Shown here in pieces: positions 22,655 to 33,700 of a stretch of 64,000 nt of DNA (the stretch's first letter is position 1; the number at the start of each line of letters is the position of its first letter). The notes under the pieces were generated by a model. That model did no database searches, was not told where the DNA came from, and saw nothing but the letters and a program-made list of their open reading frames with translations. Origin of the DNA: JBPESP01 sp051710585 (GTDB lineage: Bacteria; Pseudomonadota; Gammaproteobacteria; Enterobacterales; Enterobacteriaceae); assembly GCA_051710585.1 (NCBI GenBank), contig JBPESP010000001.1, positions 1 through 64,000 of the forward strand, in the 5' to 3' direction. Position numbers and translations under genes: made by a program.

Positions 22655-23587
22655 ATGATAGTTGTCACCGGGGGGGCAGGTTTTATCGGCAGTAATATCA
22701 TCAAGGAGTTAAACCAGATTAACTATAATGATATTTTGGTTGTGGATAACCTTAAGAACGGTATAAAATATAAAAACTTAGTCGATCTAAATATTTCAGA
22801 CTATATGGATAAAGAAGATTTTATCGCCAGTATTATCGCCAACGATGATTTCGGCGATATTGAGGCGGTGTTTCATGAAGGTGCCTGTTCTTCCACAATT
22901 GAGTGGGATGGCAAGTACATAATGAATAATAATTATCAATACTCAAAAAAACTGTTGCTCTATTGTATAGAGCATACCATTCCCTTTCTGTATGCCTCTT
23001 CCGCAGCAATCTACGGCAGCAGGACAGAGCAATTTATTGAAAATAGGCGGTATGAAAAACCCTTAAACATCTATGGCTATTCCAAATTTCTATTCGATCA
23101 ATATGTACGCACCATGTTACCGCAGGCTAAATCGCAAATTTGTGGTTTTCGCTATTTTAATGTCTACGGCCCACGTGAAAGACATAAAGGTAGCATGACA
23201 AGTGTTATTTTCCATCTGAATAATCAAATTAACGCCGGTGAAAACCCAAAACTGTTCGCTGGGAGTAAAGATTTTAAACGCGATTTTATTTATATTAGCG
23301 ACGTCATCGCAGTAAATCTTTGGTTCTGGAAAAATAATGTTTCAGGAATTTTTAACTGCGGCACCGGCCAGGCTGCATCGTTTCAGGCAGTGGGAGAGGC
23401 TGTGCTAGATTATCATAAAAAAAGCCAGTTAAAGTACATACCGTTTCCGGTAGAACTGAAAGGACTCTATCAGCCCTATACCCGGGCAGATTTAACCCAG
23501 TTGCGCGCAGCTGGTTACACGCAATCCTTTAAATCCATCAACGATGGGGTTACAGAATATTTAAGCTGGATGCACCAAAACCATTGA
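22655..23587 (+). CDS. hldD: ADP-L-glycero-D-manno-heptose 6-epimerase
   Basis: 310 residues, exactly the E. coli HldD (RfaD) length. It epimerises ADP-D,D-heptose to ADP-L,D-heptose for the LPS inner core. The Rossmann motif TGGAGFIGSN (residues 5-14), the SSAAIYG segment with the catalytic Ser, and the YGYSK pair (about 140-144) of short-chain epimerases are all present, as is GFRYFNVYGPRE. An AAGGG element lies just before the ATG. The codons for the Rossmann glycines contain a run of seven G bases (22670-22676), a slippage-prone site in a live gene. First gene of hldD-waaF-waaC. Confidence 0.96.
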   Translation: MIVVTGGAGFIGSNIIKELNQINYNDILVVDNLKNGIKYKNLVDLNISDYMDKEDFIASIIANDDFGDIEAVFHEGACSSTIEWDGKYIMNNNYQYSKKLLLYCIEHTIPFLYASSAAIYGSRTEQFIENRRYEKPLNIYGYSKFLFDQYVRTMLPQAKSQICGFRYFNVYGPRERHKGSMTSVIFHLNNQINAGENPKLFAGSKDFKRDFIYISDVIAVNLWFWKNNVSGIFNCGTGQAASFQAVGEAVLDYHKKSQLKYIPFPVELKGLYQPYTRADLTQLRAAGYTQSFKSINDGVTEYLSWMHQNH

Positions 23588-23608
23588 TATTTTTGAGTAT
23601 ATTCATAA

Positions 23609-24650
23609 TGAAAATACTAGTAACAGGACCACCCTGGATCGGCGATATGATGATATCCCAGAGCCTGTATCGCCTACTGGCGCAGCGCCACTCCAATGTG
23701 CAGATAGATGTAATGGCCACGAGCTGGTGTCGCTCTTTGCTTAATTGCATGTTAGAGGTCAAACAAACACTAGCGATGCCACTTGGCCACGACGCCTTGG
23801 CCCTTGGCGTTCGCCATACAACGGTTAGGCTATCTATCATACACCAAAGTGGTTAAAAGCAGGCGCTGGTGCTGCCTAATTCGTTTAAATCTGCACTAGT
23901 GCCGTTTTTCGCTGACATTCCATAGCGGACTGGATGGCTCGGCGAAATACGTTATGGATTACTCAACGATCTGCGCATACTGGATAAACAAGCTTTTCCA
24001 CTTATGGTGCAGCGTTGCGCTGTCCTGGCTTTTGATCGTCAAAAGATAAACAGTGCCACCAATTTACCTACAACCCCCTAGCCACGCCTTACGGCCAGTA
24101 CAGCAGAGAAAAGGCACTGAGTATGTTGTGCCTAACGATGCACGCCAACTTATTGGTTTTTTTGTCCCGGTGCTGAATTTGGTCCAGCCAAACGCTGGCC
24201 GCATTATCATTATGCTGTACTACCCGAAGCGCTTATCTGCCGTGGCTATCAGATAACACTGTTCGGCTCTGCCAAAGATCAAATAGTTGGCGAGGCCATA
24301 AGCGATGCCTTAACTATAGAAGCACGTAACTACTGCTATAATCTAGCCGGTTAGATTTCGCTAGATCAGGCAATTACTCTCCTTGCCGTCTGTCAAGGAA
24401 TCATCAGCAACGATTCCGGACTGATGCACGTAGCCAGCGCTCTGGATCGTGAGCTAATTGCACTATATGGGCCAAGCAGCCCAGATTTCACTTTGCCACT
24501 GTCCCATCAGGCACGAGTGATTCGTTTAATTAGTGGTACCATAAAATTTATAAAGGTAACAATAAACAAGGATACCATCAGAGTCTGATTGCGATTCAAC
24601 CTGCCAAGGTACTCACTGAACTGGAAATGTTATTGTTTCTCAATAGGTAA
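23609..24650 (+). pseudogene. waaF: waaF (rfaF) relic, heptosyltransferase II
   Basis: The gene opens cleanly (MKILVTGPPWIGDMMISQSLYRLL, family MKILVIGPSWVGDMMMSQSLYR) for about 80 residues. It is then broken by a frameshift and stop near 23853. Long stretches remain readable: ALVLPNSFKSALVPFFA, YGLLNDLRILDKQAFPLMV, CPGAEFGPAKRWP (split), SNDSGLMHVASALDRELIALYGPSSPDFT, SLIAIQPAKVLTELEMLLF and a stop at 24648-24650. Start, stop and spacing to waaC are preserved, so decay is recent compared with cpx or sec genes. WaaF adds the second heptose of the LPS core. Confidence 0.95.
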
Positions 24651-24654
24651 ATTA

Positions 24655-25623
24655 ATGCAGGTCCTTATTGTCAAAACATCCTCGATGGGTGATGTGTTAC
24701 ATACGCTACCTGCGCTGACCGATGCAGTACGCGCAATACCGGGGATCCGTTTCCATTGGGTAGTAGAAGAAAAATTTGCCCAAATTCCCACCTGGCATCC
24801 AGCAGTACAGCGAGTAATACCAGTAGCTATCCGCCGCTGGCGTAAAAACTGGTTCGGCAAAGACATACGACAGGAGCGCTACGACTTCAAACGTCAGCTA
24901 CAGCATGAGCGTTACGACGTAATTATTGATGCGCAGGGCCTAATGAAAAGCGCGTTGCTCGTCACCCGGCTGGCATATGGTAAAAAACACGGTCTAGACT
25001 ACAAAAGCGCACGCGAACCTTTCGCCAGCTTGTTTTATCACTGGCGGTATACTGTGAAAAAGCAGCAGCATGCAATCGAACGTATACGCCAACTGTTCGC
25101 CGCCAGCCTGAGCTACTCGCTTCCTGCCACACTTGGCGACTATGCTATTGCTGATTCTTTTCAACCTCATACAGGTGACAAAGCCTATTTTGTTTTTCTA
25201 CACGCCACGACCCGTCCCGGGAAACATTGGCCGATAAGCCACTGGCGCACACTGATCCAGCTCGCCACTGACGCTGGTTATCACATCAAGTTACCCTGGG
25301 GAGTAGAATACGACCGCCGTCGTGCCAACTGCTTAGCCGAAGGATTTAAAGCAGCAAAAGTATTCCCTCCTTTAACCCTAGCGGAAGTAGCAACGCAACT
25401 GCTAGGTGCGACGGCGGTCGTTTCAGTAGATACCGGCCTTAGTCATCTGGCCGCTGCCCTCAACTGTCCTAACTTGACGCTGCATGGTCCTACCGATCCA
25501 AGTCTTATTGGTACTTACGGACGTTATCAGCAGATATTACGCACAAAAGACAACAGTATGGAAAACCTATCGGCGAACTACGTCTGGCAAACATTACAAT
25601 CGATGCTAACATCGCAAAAATAG
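24655..25623 (+). CDS. waaC: LPS heptosyltransferase I
   Basis: 322 residues against 319 in E. coli WaaC (RfaC). It transfers the first heptose to Kdo2-lipid A at the inner membrane face. An in-frame ATG at 24589 lies inside the waaF relic; the start at 24655 is preferred because it gives MQVLIVKTSSMGDVLHTLPALTD, the family N-terminus. Other features: IDAQGLMKSALLVTRL, HATTRPGKHWP, IKLPWG and the ADP-heptose-binding SVDTGLSHLAAAL with GPTDPSLIG near the end (GT9 family). Only four bases separate it from the waaF stop, so it depended on operon transcription from upstream. Confidence 0.95.
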   Translation: MQVLIVKTSSMGDVLHTLPALTDAVRAIPGIRFHWVVEEKFAQIPTWHPAVQRVIPVAIRRWRKNWFGKDIRQERYDFKRQLQHERYDVIIDAQGLMKSALLVTRLAYGKKHGLDYKSAREPFASLFYHWRYTVKKQQHAIERIRQLFAASLSYSLPATLGDYAIADSFQPHTGDKAYFVFLHATTRPGKHWPISHWRTLIQLATDAGYHIKLPWGVEYDRRRANCLAEGFKAAKVFPPLTLAEVATQLLGATAVVSVDTGLSHLAAALNCPNLTLHGPTDPSLIGTYGRYQQILRTKDNSMENLSANYVWQTLQSMLTSQK

Positions 25624-28600
25624 GAATAACACATCATAAATTATCTGTTTATCTTTTCTATTATTAGTGGTGCAGCTGCTATTAAACCTGATGCAGCAAT
25701 TTACGGGTAAAAAAATCTAGTGATCAAAGCAGTGAAAGTTAGAAATTTCGTTAATATCACCTTTGCTGCATTATTTTATAACTATATACTGCTAACAAAG
25801 CACCTTTATGATATTAAGAATTATAAATAAATCTTAGATATATTGACGCTAAACCTATCTATCCTTGGCGAAGATTCTTTCTGATCTAGCGTAACAAATT
25901 TAGCCTAAATATGCCACCTCTCACTACTTTGATAGCCAATAGCGACGTGCTCTAAAATGACGACCCCTCTGCCACCTTAAACATTGTGGTGGCAGGATCT
26001 CTACTAACAACAAGGCAAAAAAACGCCAACGCTACTAGTGAGAGAATTTTACAACGCTTGTAAATCTGTCGTGTCAATGCTATCTATCTGTGTATTCGGG
26101 ATACCAAATGAATAAGGTTATTCCAATAGGCTTATTTGCCATATCAATGACGAAACTTTATACTTTAACCTTTTAAAACAAAAAATATTTTCACCTTATG
26201 GAGAGCTGATTAGCCAAGCAGCTGACCTCTTGATAGTCCGTACAATACCCAGTCGAATACCTAGCGGTACAATAGAAAGTCTCTGGTCTTTTTCCTTATC
26301 ACCCGTAATAATAGCATAAGCAGGAGATAAGCTAGCTGCGCTATAAGCAATAGTCAAGCTATACCGCTGATGCAAAACTGGCCAAATAGTATCAGCGGTA
26401 TGCCAGCAGTGATTTGTGCCAATTGAAGACGCCTGTTATCACATCTATCAATCCAAAGTTGTCAGAGATAGCATGAGCATTGTTTTAGGCAGGATCCCCT
26501 ATACCCCCAGTTTAATTAAAATTTTCCTAACATCACCTTCACTACAAATATCTTCAGAGGGTTTCTTTTGTGCTAGTATAGTGATATCTTGAGCACTTTA
26601 GATTTTTTTTCTATTTCTAATTCTAAGTTTCACTTCACTCATCTGTAGATTAGCGGGTTAGACATGATTAATTTTCATCAATCGCATTTCTACGAAATGC
26701 GATTGATGAAAATTGTCCTAATTCCTAGCGAAAAAATTTGCCGCATTCATTGTTCCCAGATTTACTTTAATCAACAAGGTGCTACAGTAAAAAAAGATAG
26801 CAATGAAAACATTTCTGTATATAATATACTAAGTGATTGGTTTTTTTTGAAAAGATAGGCTCCCATGATATTTTCGGAGCTAGCAAGTATCTCTATACTA
26901 GTATAACAATACAGTATAGGGATATCAGATTTTCTTTCTGTTACTTCTTTTTAGTACTATCTCTTTAAAACATACGACAAGAAGCTATCAAGAAAATTTT
27001 ATCTGCTTTAGTGTTCAGAATACATAATGGATGGATGTAGTAGCGCAAAAACCCTTCTTCCAGCAAGGAAGCGGTGCTAAAGTAATCCCGGTAACTTGAT
27101 CCTGAAGGCAGTAAAATAACTGTTCAAAATCACGATATAAATTCCTCAATACTAGCTTCGTCTCTAAATGTCAGACTTCTCGTTCAGCATAAATTTAAAT
27201 AAATATATCTTAAACTCTAAACTCCATATGATAATCACTTCCTGCCTATAATCTCTTAGCTACTAGAGCTCTACCCAGCAGTTTACGAGACATAACCGCC
27301 TATAGATCGCAGCTATTACACCGAGGAATCGTAGTGGTTACCATGGCAACCGATCGTAGATCTGACTGACCATACTGACCACATTCACCAAAGATCCATG
27401 CTTGTATGGATTCTTATCAGGACTTTCAAAATCTATAATACGCCCAGGGAAAACGAAATTCTAAAAAAGGCTACAGCGCTCTTAATGTTAGGCTTACTCA
27501 ATAGTTAACTATAAAAACAGTTTTAAGATGGTTATAACTCAATATAATTCATAGTGTTATACCAAAATTTAAAGTGTATCGCAGTAATTAGAGGTATTGA
27601 AAGTTCCACTAATTAACAAAACTGTTACCACATGGTTAATCGTGGCTATATCATGGAAAAATGGAAACGGTATTAGCTTGCCTCTACTAGCGCTTATTAA
27701 TACTCTAGCAGTTTTAACCCTAAAATTAAGATGCTAGCTGTCTGGTAAGTTTATGAAGAAAGTGGTTATAGTCGTCTTACTAGCTACCGGGAATACGTAA
27801 AATACAGAACTATCCTTGATGTCCTATATGATGCCTGTTATCAGCTTTAGGAAGTACTCTCGCTACCTCTAATATGAGCCACCATGAGTTGGCCTAGCGC
27901 GCAAGATCCCCCCCCGCGCGTGTTAGATCGATCTCCTTGAACGGTTCCAAAGAACAAGTTAGAATCACTAGAAAGCTGACCTAAAATACACCGATATAAA
28001 CTGGTCTCTGCCCAGCAGACAAACCTTAACAAATCTGTGTTATGGCCTTTTGCATATGAGCACCTACTTCATCCACATCGTGCCAGATCCGTCACTAGTA
28101 AATTAGTGTTAATTATTTCATAGTAGCTAAAAAACTGCTCAGACAGCTATAATTGGCTGAAACATCGCGGTAAAAACCATTCCTCCGCTCGGGGTCAGCA
28201 ATTAATAATATAGACGGGCAGTATCGCCTTTCCAGAAAAAGCAGACACAAATTTGATATAGAAACTCAACAATGACGAGATGAAATACTGCTAGAAATAA
28301 CAAAGGGTATATTGGTGTTATCAGAAAAAAACGACTTAGATAATCTGTTATTCCAACTTTAAAAAAACGCCTGATAAGAACTCCACATAAAGCTAAAGAG
28401 AACGGTATCTGAAGCTTCATGTGCATATGGAGATATAGCGAGTTTGAACTGTAAGAAAAGTGGAACAACTTATATTTATATAAGGATTAAGTTATTTTCT
28501 ATCTCTTATCATTATTTTATAATATTACTAATGTTTAATGTAATTCATATATATCTAATGGATATCAAAAGTTGTTTAAACCACCTATAAATCTACTTAA

Positions 28601-29480
28601 CTACAGCTATACAAGGTTAGCATGTGATACAAAAAATCATTTAACCCATTTTTTGCGATAAGTCCAGAAATAATTAGCACCCCTACCCCGAAGAGCCTAA
28701 TAGTAGGATTTCCTTCGAAATCCTGTTGCGCTTCTTATTTTTACTTTTTTATTCTGCTTGGGTTCGACTTCTTATTCTTTATTTCATCCTACAATTTTAA
28801 AGAATATTATGATCTACCTATAACTGCCCGTATATTACCGAGCAATGAGGATTTACTCGCTTTAATTAAAATTATCCCTGCACCGAGAATTACCCTTCAA
28901 AATAGCAAAATACTTGTACTACTAGTAATTGCCGTCAGTAGGTACTAGATCGATGGTCAATATCATCAATAACAAAAGCTTATTAAAAACAAATCTGCGC
29001 ATAAATATTATGAAATGGCATCTTTGATTATTTTAAATTCTCTTGATGTTTCGGCATTGAGATTGGTATTAAATTCTTTTCTCCCAGCTTACTAATTATT
29101 AATTATTTTGAAGTTAAAGCATTCACTCAGGCATTCCTCCTCGGTGGACAAATGCCAAAGCTTATACATTACTAACCATTTGTAGTAATGGACTTTGAGT
29201 ATCGTATAAATCTTTCCGGCAGCTTTCTTGGAATACCAGTTACAACACCAGTAATTCTTCCGGGAAGTCTAAATAAATAATCATACTATTTTAGCGAAAA
29301 GAGTAATATTTTAACGTGGTTCCTATGATTCTAAAGCAACTGATAGAGGAAAAACCATTAAGCACTACTATGCTACTATGAGCAATATTAATTTATAACA
29401 TAAAATCGTTAAGAATACTAGGTGGTCTTAGTCAGCAGACTGAGGCTAAAGCACTTTACAAAAGTAACATAATCTGACTC
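25624..29480. other. Decayed DNA between waaC and yqjA
   Basis: No readable gene. I looked for waaA, coaD and waaL after waaC and for mzrA below yqjA without success. The stretch holds a CTGCCACC/GGTGGCAG hairpin (25969-25995), a 21-bp palindrome (26670-26714) and an 8-C run (27908-27915). A plus frame at 26664-26858 starts across the palindrome and has no known relatives. Confidence 0.55.
26670..26714. repeat. Perfect 21-bp palindrome with 3-base loop
   Basis: Bases 26670-26690 are the exact reverse complement of 26694-26714 with TAC in the middle. The T-rich arms read AATTTTCATC outward to CGCATTTC at the loop. No terminator T-tract follows. Such a cruciform-prone sequence is normally cut by SbcCD or lost by slippage, so its perfection in decayed DNA is notable. 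Confidence 0.9.
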
Positions 29481-29485
29481 TTTCA

Positions 29486-30157
29486 TTACTCTTTATCCGT
29501 ATTAGTAAGCCCTTTACGGCGCCAGAGAATGAGCAGCGAACTCATCAATCCTATTATCAGAAGCGCCAATGGCAACAATATCAGACATAGCATCAATTCC
29601 GCTTCATAACGATGAAATATTGAGGTTTTTCCTAGAATTACCCCTATCAATGTTAAGATAAAAACCCATAGGAAGGCGCTGATCCAATTGAAAAATTGGA
29701 AACGTGAAATACTCAGGCCGGATAAGCCGGCAATGCTCGGCAGAAGCGTGCGTACAAACGCAATAAAGCGACCTATAAGTAAAGCCGACAATCCGTGGCG
29801 ATGAAACATCTGGTGCGCCCGCTGATTATAGTGCGCCGGCAAATGGGCCAGCCAACTTTTCACTACCCGATTTTTCTCTAGCCATTTTCCTTGTATATAA
29901 CTTATCCAACTACCTAAGCTAGCAGCGATGGTTAGAAGTAGCAGTACCAGAAGTAAATTCAACGTCCCCTTAGCAATCAGCACGCCGAGCAATATCAATA
30001 AACTATCGCCAGGTAAAAAAGCAGCAGGAAAAAGGCTGTTTTCTAAAAAAATAATAAGAAATGCCAGTAAATAAATAGTCCAAACTACACTCGGATTAGA
30101 AAGTGTTTTAAAATCCTGCCGCCAAAGCATGTATAACAGTTCATTAAAAATATCCAT
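29486..30157 (-). CDS. yqjA: DedA-family inner-membrane protein YqjA
   Basis: 223 residues (E. coli YqjA 220), collinear with YqjA rather than the other DedA paralogues: MLWRQDFKTLSNPS, FLENSLFPAAFLPGDSLL, SWLAHLPAHYNQRAHQMFHRHGLSALLIGRFIAFVRTLLPSIAGLSG, RFQFFNWISA. Several hydrophobic segments span the inner membrane. The GRFIAFVRT motif carries the Arg residues needed in the family. DedA proteins act in membrane lipid homeostasis; YqjA is linked to osmotic or alkaline tolerance. In E. coli mzrA follows in the same operon, but I could not read it here. The ribosome site is weak (GAGAA). It is isolated between two unreadable stretches. Confidence 0.93.
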   Translation of the reverse strand: MDIFNELLYMLWRQDFKTLSNPSVVWTIYLLAFLIIFLENSLFPAAFLPGDSLLILLGVLIAKGTLNLLLVLLLLTIAASLGSWISYIQGKWLEKNRVVKSWLAHLPAHYNQRAHQMFHRHGLSALLIGRFIAFVRTLLPSIAGLSGLSISRFQFFNWISAFLWVFILTLIGVILGKTSIFHRYEAELMLCLILLPLALLIIGLMSSLLILWRRKGLTNTDKE

Positions 30158-30667
30158 TCTGTATTCTCAATCAATGACGGTATATTATACTACTACCCCC
30201 CGCCGAGTTGAAAAATAATAAGAAGATATATTATAACGTTAGCACTTCAGCGTAGTTGTTTATTAGCTACAAACGTTAGTTTTAATGCCTCCTACTCCTA
30301 CTCCACACTGAAAACCCTCCCTACACTTAAAACGAAGTGTATTACGCCCATAATACGATAACAAAAACCAGCAAAGGTCTAAAATTAATTTTAATTTAAC
30401 AAAAGAAAATCCATTTAGATAATCCAATCTACCTGAAATGCCTCATGATAAATGCTTTTTGACATTGAAATTCGTTCTGTAATATAATTTTTTATACCCA
30501 TTGATATACAATTATGCTTACTAACTTTAGCTGAAAACCCGCTGTGTTTTTACGCTTGACGACTAAAAGAACCGTAGAAAATATTAAAGACGCACAGGCG
30601 ATGGTATCAAAGACGAAAGGCCGACACCTCGGATTAAGTGCCAATTTCAAGCCCCACAGCCGGCAAA

Positions 30668-30693
30668 AAGTCTGCACTTGAACGTGCAGACTT
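30668..30693 (-). terminator. Intrinsic terminator on the minus strand
   Basis: AAGTCTGCAC (30668-30677) pairs with GTGCAGACTT (30684-30693) around a 6-base loop. Read on the minus strand the stem is followed by a short T run and then GCCGGC, the form of a weak intrinsic terminator. The gene it served would lie to its right, but that DNA is unreadable. Confidence 0.55.
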
Positions 30694-30711
30694 AAAATGA
30701 GATATTCATAC

Positions 30712-30762
30712 TACCATTCAAGCCTGCTACTGAGTCGTATCCAGTAGCAGGCTTGAATGGTA
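30712..30762. repeat. Perfect 21-bp palindrome with 9-base loop
   Basis: Bases 30712-30732 are the exact reverse complement of 30742-30762; the inner end is GCCTGCTACTG / CAGTAGCAGGC. No T-tract follows on either strand. It lies 19 bases from the hairpin at 30668-30693, so the two may form a tandem structure. Confidence 0.9.
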
Positions 30763-30769
30763 TCTCTGC

Positions 30770-33700
30770 TGATACCCCAATGGCTGAAAGGTAGCGGTAC
30801 GCAAATATTTGAGAGCAATTTCCAGGCAGAGCAGAAAAAAATCTAGATCCATCATTATGTAGAGATTGATAATATCAGAGTCTTTTTTTTGGAGAAAATA
30901 TATTTATCGCCATTAGCTCGATTTTATCGATGAAAGGATTTATAGAACAAACGCTTAATATCATTGGACCGCTGAATTTTACTATATGGGTCGAGCTTAT
31001 ATACTACCCACCGTTTTTACCTTTTATAATTCATAGCTTCTGCGTGATTTTATACTAAAGCGCACTTATCCGGCACAAAACAAATCACAGGCGTCCGGAG
31101 AGTTATAAGTGATGATAATTCTGAGTACACTTTATTTTTTAATGAGTATTATTTCACCAACGCAGTAATAATAAACCCATGTAGATAGTTCAAACGCCGA
31201 TCGCTAAAAAAGTAACTGTTTTAGTGTATCAATGCGATTATTATTTTCATTAGCTATTTACTTTTGCTAGAAAATCCAATACTGGTCATTATGTAGTATA
31301 TCACGGATTCGGTAGACTTAATTACAACAATAAATATAAAAACATCCATAGAACAGCAAAAGTACCTGCTAAAGCTGCTTTATAATCAGTTATTTTATCC
31401 CAATATTACTTATTTTGTTGATACCTGCCAAATTTTCCACGATTCCAGCAAGGGATATTCCTGCTCTGAGCAGGAAGAAGAAGCTACTTGTCAGATTTAT
31501 TAGCGATGTTATCCCACTAGGCTCACCGCCTATTTTCACGATAGCGATCGATTATATTGGCAACGCGCTTTATTATCATTTATGAGTTAACGCTTTTACG
31601 ATACATTGTCACCCACCATGGCGACCAATTTTAATATTGCCCCCCTGTGTCAGACTTGTAGAGATATAAAGATTCTAAATTAATTTGTAATCAATGTTTG
31701 ATTCCTTTAAATACTAAATATCCATTTAGAGCACTATAAAATTATCTACAAAAAAAGATAAGGCAAATTACGGATGATTAACTCACGTTAGTTATCTGTT
31801 TTCTGTCCCATAATCAAGAAAATTATTAGAATTCCCTTGACTTTACCAATATTCTCATTTTGAACCCTTTAAATATTATAAAGTAATCGCGCCACTTAAT
31901 CTCATTTAATTGGCTACTTTGCGCTAGGTGTATAGTATTAGCCAGTCATTAGATAGAAAATACATCTCGCGTTGTCATACAATATATTCATGCCAGTTAT
32001 TTATTACAGATCTGCTCGATATCAAATGTATATTCAGATATAAATAAATACAGCTTGTCTTTTTTAAGTGCTGATATCTTATGGCCATAATAGCTTTTAG
32101 ATTTCCTTGCGTATATCAATCACTGAGCATCATAGTTCATCTTTTGCATTCTACATATTGTTTAAATCAATTTTAATACAACGCTTGATACACTTCTAGC
32201 GCTTCCACTCTAAAGACCGCCACTGCAAGGCCATATTGAGACTTTAGAGTACAATGCAGATTATAAGCGCCGTCTATCTTGAAAATATCACCAACTCTTT
32301 TTCTACTGGGTAAGGTTACACTTCATCCCCCTAACGCAATTCAATTAATACACTCAGCAGTTTTACTGCCTAATCCCCATCGATATGAACACTTAGCACA
32401 CCATATATCTGAAGTGCAAGGATAATATCTACGCGGCGGAATCCCTGTTAAGCTCCTTAATTATACCCCAACACTTTGTCGGTTACTGAAGATATCGAAA
32501 ATATACTCAATAATCTAGCCGAGAGAAATCCTGATGATATCCGTATTAAGCATCTGAACAAACGCCTTATTAATCTTACCGCTACTCGTTAGAAGAACAG
32601 GCGACAACAGTTAATTGTAGCGCTGTATTAGAGAATAAATACCATACATCTACTACTATCACGATGATATTTTTATCAGTGATAAACAAAAATATACCAA
32701 ATAGTTGGTGCATCCATCAAGTACCAAGGTTAATTCCAAGATAAAAAACCAATCGTATATCAGATACACCACTTTCATAATTTAGGGACTAAACGTCTTC
32801 TATACTAGAAAATATTTACCAGTGTATCCGCGCTAAATCCCAATATTGCTACACCTGATACGCCTCAAGCGCCAAACTGGCAATCTACCCCCCCCTGAAT
32901 CCTTCATTTTGACGCAACTCAATCAACCTTGTCGTAAACTGCTATATGGTAATACGATAATTTTATATTTTTATTTACCCTAATAATCCGGCTGAAATGC
33001 ATGGTAAGCTTCCATAATCCGTAAAATCATAAGATCGGGCATCACAGGGGTATATATATAACAGAGCCTAGAAGTGCATTCTTACCTTTTTTTGGCGTAG
33101 CTTATGCTTCTCTTCCCTCAGGAGCCAGTATTATTAAATGCTCCTAGATCGCTCACTGCTAAATATAAAGACTCATCCGTTCCTGTACAGAATACTTTAC
33201 CACACACTACCGAGTGCAGTTATTTTTTTTGGCATTAGACAGCGCGCGCTTGCAGAACATCGGGCAATTTGCCGGTTTTTTTTGATTCCTCAATGATAAA
33301 GATCAGACACCGTAATGCAAGTCATGCCGATCTGCTATAACTAGACCATTTTCCTGTGCCAGCATCATGTGGACAGAGCAATCCCGCTTCTAGTAAGCTT
33401 TAAAGCTATACACCTTATATTCGAATAGAGCGAGATATGCTGTATGATCGTTAGCTTATCGCGTAACTTGATTGGAATACTGTATTTAACTACCTATCAG
33501 GGGCTACTAGATAAGTAGCTTCACTACCAAGGATTTATAATACTGCTGTTTGATAATCTTTCGCGTTTTCTCTGGCAAACAATAAAAATTGTACTCTAGA
33601 CCTTGATGCCTAAACGCTTACGGTTTAAATATAGTAAACTTACAGTCTACTTATTAAATGAGTAGTGAAATTCTTATAACTTTCAGCCAATTCAAGTAAC

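Noticed and set aside
24589..24654. Upstream in-frame ATG giving waaC 22 extra residues
   Set aside because: The extra codons coincide with the 3' end of the waaF relic in another frame, and the family N-terminus begins at 24655.
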